Below, one piece after another: positions 1-12,000 of a stretch of DNA of 64,000 nt (position 1 is the first letter of the stretch; the number at the start of each line of letters is the position of its first letter). The notes beneath the pieces were generated by a model. It was not told the origin of the DNA. It did not search any database and saw only the letters and a list, made by a program, of their open reading frames with translations. Both the position numbers and the translations under genes were made by a program. The stretch lies in contig JADANN010000032.1 of assembly GCA_018806985.1 (NCBI GenBank), forward strand, positions 1,943,501 to 2,007,500, written 5' to 3'. The stretch comes from Angiostrongylus vasorum. Lineage: Eukaryota > Nematoda > Chromadorea > Rhabditida > Metastrongylidae.

Positions 1-36
1 CGAATTATTTCTCTGTACAAGAATTGTTCATTACAG

Positions 37-3000
37 CAGACGCCGGCCCTGTACAGTTGCCAAAAGGAACAATAATTGGAAAACGGTGGAAAAATTATGA
101 AGAAATTAGGCGAAGGCGGTTGCGGTGCCGTTTACAAAGTGCAGGATATTAAAAATGCAGGATTCCAGGTTAACATCTCTCATGAAGGCTTCAGAATAAC
201 TTTTTTACCAGCTAGCTTAATGCCCGTGGTCGACGATTGTACTTTGAATTCGTACGTGAAGAACAAGCCAGTCCGTGAATATGTACAGCAAGATCAATTG
301 CAACTAATTTACCACCAAATGTAGTAAAACGTCGTGTGTCCACAGATCAAGGTTACGAAAGTAATGGTTATAAAGCTGTTTACTGGAGAAAGACTCCTAT
401 TAACAAAATTTGTCCCACTTTGAACTTGTTCAAAAACTTCCGTTTACATACTAAATAGGCTGTTTGCAAATCAACTCGTCATTCTAAATGTTCACTTTGT
501 GAACTTCGAGTCGTTTTGAGAATTTCTTATTCCATACTCTGTCTACGACAATAAAGAAAGCCGAGAATTGATGGTCTTCACATCTCCAGTGAATTCCCTC
601 ATCTACTTTCTGGACAGACATCATGTGGAAATTGAGGAAAGCTTAATACCAGTGTCTACTGAAATAAACATGCAGCTATGGATCTAGTTTGGAATTTCTG
701 ATGTCCCACACAATCAAATAATCGACCTACTCTCAAGAATTGTTGTGGACGTCCTCTTAAAGAGGAATAATGGATAGAGCTTAGTCAACCCCTGAGACAT
801 GTGCCTAAACTCGACGTCATCAAGCAATATTAGAGTAACAAAATTCATTTATGACCTATGCGTGACTTGTTCTTGGTTTGTCGCCTGAGACCATTTTTCC
901 TCTACGCATGGTAAGAGGTCGATGGAAAAGCTGCATATTCGAAGTGCAGTTCCCACAACAGTCAGATAGAGTTCTCGTTTTGGGCGGTTCCACTCCTTGA
1001 TGTGGGAGTGGTCATAGGATTGCATGCGTCTGAATGCTGTCAAACTCTTTATCGTAGTCGATAAAATTTAGAAAATACGCAGATCGTACTCCCGGCAGAC
1101 TTCTATGACCATAATACGCTATGGATGTGGTCCATGCAGCAGAATCCCAGTTGGAATCCTGCTTGCTCAACTTGTTGCGCCTTCTATGATGTCCTTGACA
1201 TGCGTGCGTGACAGATCTTTGACATGCACAAGAGAATATTCTTTGTGCACAGCTCTTGGAGTGTAGTCAACAAGCATATCGGACAGTAGTTACAAAGACA
1301 ACCTTGGTCACCGTTCTTGGGTATGATGGCCGTGCTCGAAGCCCTTCATTGGTCTGGGATCTTCTTCTTATGAAAGTAAGACGAAAAGTATGTGTAGTTT
1401 GTGGCCACCACCTATAAGCAAATTGATCGGCGACGATATTATCGACTCCTGGAGCTGTGCCCTTCTTCATGCTTTCTAGCGCAACTCGAACTTCAGAGGG
1501 TAGAATCTCCTGCGATTTTTTGCCCAGCTGAGATTTCGCTGATTCTAACAGTTTCGTCTGCCCTGTACCGATGTAGATCTACCAGCAAAGCTCTTCTGCA
1601 ATTGACATTAATTACTAGCCATGTTAAACGTGCTGCAGTTGGATCGCGCTTCAATTCTCTTCCCTTATCGACTAACTCCTTCGTGGTAATAGAGATACGA
1701 TCTGATGTTTTTGTTTGAGGAAATGATGCTATTTCGGCAGAACTTCTAAGCCCTTCGACAAGCAGGTCGTAGTCTTCGGTCAAGCTTTTTTTGAAGCGCC
1801 GTACACGTTTGGATAAGATATAGTTCAAAACGTTTTAGTTTTATACAGCTGGACCCTTTCTTCTTAATAAATGACAGGAAGTTTTTTCCAATATACGGTT
1901 GAATCGAATCTTTGTGCGGAGAAGGCGATGATAGGACCCAGTACAGAATGACCGGACTAGCAATGTATCAAGTAGGCACCATCTTCTCTTTGTGAGAATA
2001 TGATCGATCTACCAATGAGTCGTGCCATTAGGAGACTGTCGTGTCCAGCTATTACGGTTTTCTTTCTTCTGGAAAATCAAGTTTTCATGGACGATACGTG
2101 CTGCAGACAGGAGTCCTGTAAAACTGTTCTCACTCTCATTTCATTTTTTTCCCCCTAATCCAGCTTTTTCCAACTTTGTATTCACTCTCGTTAACCTACA
2201 CTGGCGTTGAAGTCTACGACAATGAATCTGTAATGCCATGTATCACTTCGGATAACTTCCTCCAACCGATAGTAGAAGTGACAATACTGACAGCCGATTT
2301 TTTTGAACATAATTCTTAACTTAAAAGCTGTCAAAGGGGATATCCAATACAGTCACTATTTCTCCAGCTTTTCGATTTTATACTAAACCAAACAATAAAC
2401 ACTTTGGACTAAAAATCGTGAATTACGTTAATAGCTAAACTAAAATCAATGCGATGTTACTGCAGCATCCGTGAGGCAACGTAGATTTGTGAGCAGTGTT
2501 CGTTCTATTTGATCGAAACAGTTAACAATACTGTTGTGACTTTAGTGTAGTACGATCGCATCAAACAGACTTATGATGTGGAGCGCCTTCAGATTTCTGT
2601 TGGTTGGTAAACAATTGAAGTATCATCTTCTAGATTAAGAGGAATATACCAGTTTAATGGGGATAATCATTTAATGGAAATGCCTCGAAACATGCTAAAT
2701 TGCTCTAAATCAACCAGTTTTGCTAAAAATCAGATTCAGAATTTTGTAAACACAAGGAAGAGTAAAATAGCTTTACTAACCGTCGTGGGCAGCATGGGTA
2801 TTATCATTGCGTCGTTGCAGCATAGTCGTTGCTTTGCAGTACAACCAGCTGTCCACAATGCCTATTATCGATGTAATTAGTTAAACCTAAAAGAGCATTT
2901 TTCTAGGCTGCATTGAAAGCTGAGTCAAATTTTGTAGCCGGTGGAACTGTACTGAAGCTGGAAGTACAGGTAACTGCTGGTCTCTCTCGTACTACCGTCA

Positions 3001-6000
3001 CCAACAGTGTTATCGCTGTGATGTTGTTCAGTGTTTTAGGTTCTTCGTCGTTTAACTGGACTACCACATGTTCCGCAATTACTACATGCCGGGAAAAAAA
3101 GAACAATATTGTTACATGGTGATGACGTTACTGGGTGACAGTCTTGTTACCTTACAGAGGTTCGCATCCTGCCCATTAGGCATGAGGTTGTAAAATTTGC
3201 ACCAAAACACTCCATATTTTTATAATTTTTTAAATTGTACTAGCTTCTTCGCAGATCTATGAAGATACGTCATCAATGCGGCTGCAATAGCAAGATTAAG
3301 AAGCGTTTTGATTAGGAAGCTAATAATAACTAGTGAATATATTTGCAAACGAAAATATTTCCCACTTCCACACTAATGGTGAATGTTAAAACATCTCACA
3401 TTTCAATGTTGAGATACTAGCAGGGAAGGGATAGTGATCATCACCAGTCTACTCCTTAGAATAAAAAAAAGGATAAATCTCTTGGCGTTGATCAATCCCT
3501 GAGGGATGCGCCATGTATTCAACTTCGCTAAGCATCGCTGGAAATGATTGAATGCATATCTGGCTTTTACAATAATTCGCGGTGGCCTGCCGATATATCG
3601 AGCTGGTGCTGCTATCCTCCCAGACAAGTCTGGTAGCAATTTTTCGACCTCGGAAGGCTTCGTGGGCGACAGGCGCGGGGATCGATCCCATGTGTGTGTC
3701 GTAGGGCGCCTCCTACCACTGCTCCACACGCACCGCATTCCTTTACAATATCTGTTGAAATACTCGGAGTTGAACTGGACGTATATCATCTGCAGTTCCA
3801 TTAATTATCAAATGATTTGAATGGACACCAGCAGAGATGTCGTTCGCACCCATCAATTCACAAGGCCGTCACGTGATCTTTGGTTGAGGAAGAGCACGAG
3901 AACACTGCATTTGTTTTGAAAAAACCTTTATTTTTGCTGTCTTGGACAGCAACGTAGCCAAAGATAGCTCTGAGGTGGCACCGAAGTTTACTCTTACCTA
4001 TAGGTGGAAATGTTGAAGCCTTTGCTGAACACATAGCACTTCGACACCCACGCAGTTTAAGTCAGTAGGGATAGAGAATTTAAAGCCGAGAGATATAGGA
4101 TAAAACTTCCGGTGATCAATCCCTTATGACAGCGCCGTACACTCGGCTGTATTCATCGCATAGTGGAGGTGACTGAATGCATCTTTGGCCAGTACAATGA
4201 CCTGACGAGCTCTATCGATCAAGTAGATGCTTTTATTGCCCCATACAGATCTGGCACCAGTTTGTGGATTTGGTGTGCATTGCATGCGCACGCTGAACCA
4301 GATATTGTTTTAGAATGTTTTTTTTCATTGTAAAAAGCTTTTGTGCCGACATGTATATAGTCTCGATGTTGCTTATTTTAGTAGCAAATGACTTAAGGTC
4401 CTCAATGACATAAGGTCCGCTCAGACAAGTCAATTTACGTAATGGCAGTTTAGTTCCTTCGCAAGTATTCAATTTTGAATGCTGGCGACGTAGAGTGCTA
4501 ACTTTTTTATTTACTGCCTATTTTATCGACAGAACTAGCTGGAAGACAGGCGAAACGAAGGACCCACATAGTGTGGTGGTGAACGCGTTACCCCCGGAAA
4601 GGGTAATAGCGCGTTCGTACCCCACCGCAGACACCTGCGGTCCGGAGTTTTGCAAATATCTCAACACCATTGTGCAAGTAGAGTGTTTTCGAAAATACTG
4701 CAGATGTTGTGAAGCTTCCTATGCTCATACAGAAATGTTTCTGTTTCAGGAAAGTTGGTCGGGTTTCAAGTATATCAACACAAACTCGAGTGGGAATAAA
4801 CATTCTCTTTGGAGTGAAACAAATCCATGATGTAGGTAAAAAACATCCTGCATTCCTCCAAATTTTCCTAGGAGGCGATGATCTCCATGTATTCAATTTG
4901 CTAGACTTCACAAAAAAGAAAGACGAACAAAATTTCACGCGTCATTCAGGTCGGCTTCGTTCATCGGGATTTGAAACCGGCAAATGTAGCCGTCGGACAG
5001 GCCGACACCCCGGCCTACCGATTTCTACATATTCTAGATTTTGGTCTCTCTCGCGAATACATCGTGATGGATAAGAATAAAAAACTGCAAATGAGAAGGC
5101 CTCGGCCTAAAACTCTATTTCGGTGTGTCGATATGTTGTGGTACTAAGATTGTTATAATTCTCAGCTTCGTTACTTCGTCAAAGAAATTGGCGCCTTAAG
5201 AACCCATTCAGACACTAATTTCTCTTAACACTTAGGAGTCAGCGTGGGTGGAGATCCACTCACAGAAAATGCGGCAATAAACTAAGCGTCAAGTGCTGAT
5301 GCCTGATCCAGACTGATTTAAGTGTTGGTCCCTTATTTTAAAATAGAGTCCGCCGATGGCAAAAAGAAAACAATGAAGGAAGAGCTAAAATACTCTATGC
5401 TCATCAATTCTTCAGGAAGCCACCATGCTATTTGGCAGTAGAGTTCACAGAATGAATAATAATGCAGAGTAGCGCAGCGACTAGTTAGTTTGATTAGTCA
5501 TTGCTACCCGTCTCCTGGAGTCTCGAAGGTGTCGATGTGTCGACTATTGTGATGTCGACTAATTGAGAGATCTATGCTATAGAGACGTTACCCTCCAACG
5601 TTTTTTTATTTCTAAGGTGGTTTTTTTATTTCTTACAGGGGCACGACTCGATACTGTTCCATCAATACACACAATAAAGGTGAACAAGGACGAGTGGACG
5701 ATCTATGGAGCGTATTGTACATGCTGGCCGAGATGCGAGACACTTTACCGTGGAACGGCTTGAGGTCGACTCTCGTTTCCTTCATCAACTTTTCTCTATT
5801 ACACGACGCGAAGTCACAAATATCTTATTTATACCAGTCATTTGATTCGTTTTCTGACATCCATGGAGGTCTTCGGATTTGCGCGTGGGTTCGACTTCTG
5901 CTTAAGGAATTTGCTCTTCTTAATGAATTGTCCCTGAATGCTGGACGAGTAGCTTCTCCTTGAAATTCTGGATTAACTGTAAAACGATGCTGCTGCTAGG

Positions 6001-9000
6001 CGTTTACCACAGGAAGTGGCCAGCTCTTGTGGATTAAAAAGAGCACTTCCCAGACATATCTGACAGCAATTTACCGACCCCGGAAGGATGGAGAGTGCGA
6101 GTGTAGTCCAACGGCTTCTAGCATCGCGCTTCTCATGCCCGCCTTTTTTCCAGCTATTTTCTGAAACTTATATGTTTTTATCAAACCCCATACTTAATTG
6201 TTTACAATGAAGCCAGCTCATTGCAATTTTAAGAGAAAAGAAGGACATTTGCGAGGTGAAAACGAGGACCACTCATCAGGAATTGTTACGAAACAGCCCT
6301 GTTCAACTAGTGAAATTCGCAGATTATCTCCAGTAAGACTACTTTTTTTTCCTTCTTGCAGATTAGTTCCACTAGACGCCTTTCTCAAATTGTTCATCAG
6401 CTACCAGCAAACATAGTTGCCGTTGTGAAAATTGTCCATGGAACATTTTTTGAACTACGAATAATTCAAGAAAAAGATCGGAAAGTTTGGCTTTCTGATA
6501 CTGAAAGTCAAGAAGTAGTATATTGCTCAGAATTTCAATTCTATCGTACCGTTTAATTTTAGAACCTTAAACTACTACAGTCATCCGGATTACGCTGAGC
6601 TACATCGTTACCTAATGGAAGTAATGAAGATTGGAAACTTTAAGTTGGTGACATTCTGGTTTAGCTCAATGCCTATACTTGAACGATGAATTGAAAGTCA
6701 TCAGTATTTTCACCACTCCGGAAGCAGTTCTTCCGAGCTTTTTGGTTCTTATATGCACATATACACAGCGTGACTTCGTTTTTAACAAGAAGATTGTTTA
6801 TATAAGACTGTCCCATGGGAGATCGTATTGAATCCCTAAAATGTCTTTTGCTCAGTAAAGTCCTCCACTTTGACAATCTGCTTTCCGTCTCCTAGGTGGT
6901 ATAATAAAAACTGTAGGGACATAGGCTGAACAGTATTTCATGGTTTATTAGTGAGCTGTCACCACACCTCGATTTCCTTATTTCGTCATATATTGAGCGA
7001 CTTAACGAAATCTTGATGGTTTCATATTTAAGCGAACTCTCAGATCAACTGCTAGCAATAGCAAGTGCTCGAATGTCGGATAATATGGCTGTATTATGTC
7101 TTATGGGCACAACCGATCTTGACACTTTGCCGCTGCTTTATGGGGACATAAAGTGGGCCACACATTTCTACAGGAACACATACCATTGGTTAGCACACAT
7201 GGTTAGCGCAGATTGACTGAGTGATACCTGAAATCATGCACTCTGTATCATTTATAAAATATGAAATACTTCTTGGATAGAAGAAATCCTTCCCAGTAGC
7301 GTTTAATGTAATCTGCAATAATCGCACATTATCCATTAGTATGCTAATCCTTCCGCCTTCCCTCCTTTCGCCAGTCTTCGTAAAAACACTTGCTCTCTCT
7401 TCACACGCTACCTGTCTGAATGCAAGGTCCCTACTTAGTGGAAGACCAGCAAGACCGCGCTATCATTCAGTAAGGGTTACCTCCACGATATCTATTAACT
7501 ATCGCCCAATCTGCCTGCTGTCCGTCGTCTACAAATTTTCCACTCGAGCTGACATGATTGACAGAACACTAGACGTAGTACAACCATGTAGTAAGCAGGG
7601 TTTCGAAAAAGGATTCACTACGATGGGCCACATCCATGCGATAACAAGACTAACTGAAGTATCGCGAGAGTACAAAAGACCGTTCTGTCTCACTTTCATC
7701 GATATAAAGAAGGCTTTTGACTCAGTTGAGATAGAAGCAGCTATGGAAGCCCCTTAACAGTCAGGGAGTCTCTACTCAGTATACAAAGATTCTTTGTGAG
7801 CTGTATAGGGATTACACAACCAAGATTTCACCAGTCTACAACGATATTAACGTTGACTTCAAAAGAGGGGTTAGGCAACGTGGTACCACCTCGCCAAAAT
7901 TATTTACCGCCACCCTCGAGAACGTCGTGCAAAAAATTGAAATAGGACAACATGGGAGTGAAAATCGACGGTCGGCAATTAAAGCATCTTTTCTGCTGAT
8001 GAGGTCGTTCTTATAACACCAAACAGTAGCCAAGCAGACGAAAGATTACCGAGTTTGATGAAGCCTGTGGAAAAAATTGGTCTTCGGCTAAATCTCACAA
8101 AAACGATGTTCATGAGGAATGGATTGGTTTTGTATGCCCCATTCACGCTCAACAATATGAATGTCTCCGAATGCTGTACGTCTATCTAGATCGGGAAATC
8201 AACATGATGAATGACTTAACGTCAGAGTTAGCAGAAGAAAGTGGGCGGCTTGGGAGCTTTCAAGAGCATCGACGATGTAGTGAGAAAAAACAAGCAACAC
8301 CTGACTCCATGCCCACCTTTTCGACTTAACGGTACTTCCTGCCCTAACATATGCGTCAGAAACCTAGTCGCAACGTAATCAGGATGAAAAGTCACTCACC
8401 GTTATTGGAAGCATAGTCGAAAGGACGATGCTAGGAGTATCCCGTTCCACGCAAGTAAGGGAAAGGATCCGAAGCTCCGACCTGCGCCTAAGATTAAAAA
8501 ATCAAAGATGCCGTTCTATACGCCAGACTGTTGAAGATAAGGTGTGCCGGACACGCAATTGGTAGTGAACGGGCAACCGATGGAGAAGAGCCGTTAGTGA
8601 CCGGATTCATCGGAATGTCAAATGCACTGCAGGAAGACCACTCACTCAAGTGTCAGAGTTGTACACGAAAAGCATAGAAGAGAGGCACGATGCTTAACGA
8701 GTCCGTAGAGCGAGCAGGATCCACTGGGTTACTCTTGCATGTGTCGGGGAAGAATGGAAGATTTATTGGCTCCTGCTCGAGTCACTCGATGATCAACAGG
8801 ATGACAGATAATAGGTGATGCTAATCCTGAAAACGCGTGTAGCATAATGGTTCAGAGGTGGTTAGCAATGTATAAGCCGTGCCTCCCACACTTTTGTGAT
8901 AATGAATCTGTGACCATACTTTTCTTGGGAGACAAAAAACACTGACCTGTCAGTAAACTGATTAAGTTCTGCAATTCATTGTGTAGGCCAGGTGTGCATT

Positions 9001-12000
9001 CAACCACCTTTACTATTCTACGAATGGGTTCGAATGCATAGCACATCCCACAGAGACTTACCAACTTCAGACGTTCTATCTTTTCAGTCACCCTGATTTC
9101 TAATCCATTATAGTTTGCTTTTAACCTGCAAGTTGAAAGTATTATTCTACCTTAGACTAGGATACCAAGATTAATCATGTGTTCGAGCAAGCGAGCAACT
9201 ACAAGCAGCGGTACCATTTCATAGGATTTTACGGTGTTCTTAGAACGCTGCAGCCCAGCACATTCAACTCATATTTGTTAATCTAATTAATGTCAGATTC
9301 ACGGATCCATATGATTGGGAACCGAAGCGTTGCAAAGATTCTAAAATACTCAGAGAAAAGACGGCCCCAACAATAAGCACAACAAAGCAAGTTTTCAGAA
9401 CTTAACTACTTACCTACTTAATCTTTTTAAAAAAACTTGCCTGCTTACCCTCATAGGTCACCTGGTTGCCTTTTTTAAATTTCATTAGAAATCTGACTTT
9501 CCGTTTCTAATAGAATTATATACCAATGGGTGTACACGCGCATTTCCGCTACTTTCTAAAGTTTCCTATGAAGTCAGGCAACCAGGTTCTTGCTCTTCTT
9601 GTGAGCATTGCAGTCGTAAGGATCCATGTCCCCGGTTGAACTGTTTTTAATATTTTGACAGCTTGTGATCTGTATACGGTTAAAATTTTTCTGAGGATGA
9701 AGCCGGACACTCGTGATAAGCTCCCAATAGTGCATTCGATGACGAAAATTCAACGATGTTCTTGTGATCGTGTCAGTCAGTTTGCTTCCACTTGATCAGT
9801 TTTGGAACAAAGCCGCTTAACATTTTCTCCTCACTGAGATACAGATGCTAGATTTAATGAAAGCTTGAACTTTACCCGTTGAATTCAGTAAGCGTTCATT
9901 CTTCCCGCCTAACTCGTCGTGTTAATGGAGCTATATGCGTCTAGAGAGCTCTATGCTTCACTAGTGTGGAGCATGTTTTGAAATCCCAAAGCTAAGGCTA
10001 CTTTCGTCTTATGCGTTATTAAGCACTAAATGTGTTCCCTAACTTGATGGAAATTGGAGATAGCGGTATTCCACACACAATAGTGCTTTAAAATGCTTTG
10101 TAATTGATCCATATCACTGAATCCTTTTTGACATCCCGCTTGTTTGCACGAACGTCCTTCACCGAGTGTTCTGTGAGCGTCGAAGATCCCAATTTGAGCT
10201 TGTGAAGGACATATAACAGGCTGAAGGGGTAGTTGTCGTTGTAAAGTTATCACTTGGTATTGTTCTATAACACTGGTCCAGCTCGAATAAGAATCTTGCA
10301 TTTTGATCGGTCACGTCCCTGAAACTGATGAGAACTGGCAGTAGGCTCTTCAAATATTCGGTTCAGATCATGTCAAGAAAAGCGCTTTACAGTTTTTGAA
10401 TGAAATTATTGGCCCACTGCTGTCCTGGTACCAAAGCCGTATGGTGGCAAATCTCCCTCCCGATCCACAAAGGCTGCGAATGCCTGTAGTGGTGAAGACC
10501 TGGGGGCAGACTTTGGCCAGCCTGACCTCAGGATTCCAGGGAACCACAATTGCTTAACCACTAAATCTCCGAAAAATTGAGATTATGCTAGGGCCTGCAC
10601 GACCAGTGAAGACGAACCGTTCGACTATCAAGTAAGTAATGATGTAATACTCAACTTTGAAAGGGTGAGTCATTGGAACCATATTTCCTTTTTGAGATAG
10701 CATGAAGATAGTGGCTGTGACAACTAGTGGTATCGGACTCGAAGTAGTTTTCCGATTGCAAAAATGGGTCGGCAGTTATCTGGCGTTCGTTCGGCTCCGT
10801 GGTATGCATCACCCAGAAAAAAACCGGTGAAAGAAAATCCGCCCACGTATTTTAGGCTTTTTGGCGACTCGTTCCTTTAAAATTCGTCAAGCTTAATGTT
10901 GAAGTCTAGGCAATAAGGGCCATAAAAGCCGGTGCTATTCTACACCTATGTGGATCGTTGGTGATTTGGACAGAGAGTCGATGCTCATGGCCAAGTTTAT
11001 TCTGACAGTTATACCAACTTTTCAGCTTGTCATGCATTCCGTCTAAGAGCCTTTCTATGCTAGCACAAGCAACTTGTAGCACACGGTCTCTTCTCATTTC
11101 TTTCAGTCCGATAATGTCATCAGTCGCCTTTTCGTCGTTCATCATCAGATTCTCAATGGCAGCTACTCACGCTACCCTTTGCAAATGGTGTAAATAAATA
11201 ATCATCATTATAGCTTTCGATTTTCATGGTATACTATTCTGGTCTACGAAAGGATGCCAGCATGAAAACCGCTTTGAACCCCATGGTAGAGACGGGTATA
11301 CTCACGGGTAACTTACCTAGCCTCAAAGAGTGCAAGTGGTGGTTTTGTTTTGCAGTGGAAGTAACTTCGAAACATCGTGTCCATATACTTCTCAGTCATT
11401 CTAGATCTTTCGGCTGCTCTTTGATTAACATTGTCACCTTTACTTCTATTGTTGTTATGACCTTTCTCGAACTCTTTATGTACAAACTTAGTTGGTGTTT
11501 TTTTTACCAGTTTATTCATTTTGCTTAACTTTATTTTGAACCAGGGATCTCACTCAAGGACAGACTTCCGAAACGCCACTTACTGTTAGCACTGGAATAA
11601 GCCCAATTAAGAAGGTTGGAAACGCATTACTCGCTAAGGTAGGTTTGCGGCGCCGTTTGAAGGGGAAAGCCATATATCAAGAAAATATTTTTAGAACATG
11701 AAAATGTTAACTTTGTCGTTGAAACAAGTATATCTCTATGAAGACGGATATACTCGATGGTGTACTTGCCATTCCACGTTTATAGTTCAGTAAAATCTAT
11801 TTAAGTAATGAACATTTACAAAGGTGTATCTTAGGTAACATATGAGCAAGTAGTTTTGAATGGCTTCGATTTTATAGCCTTGAGAAAATGCGCTGGGATT
11901 TCACCACCACCCATTTCAGTAAACGCAAGACTTCTCTTTAGCTGGAAAACTACCTTGTATTAGGTCATGGCAACTTGTAAATCACATAAACTTAGAATCT

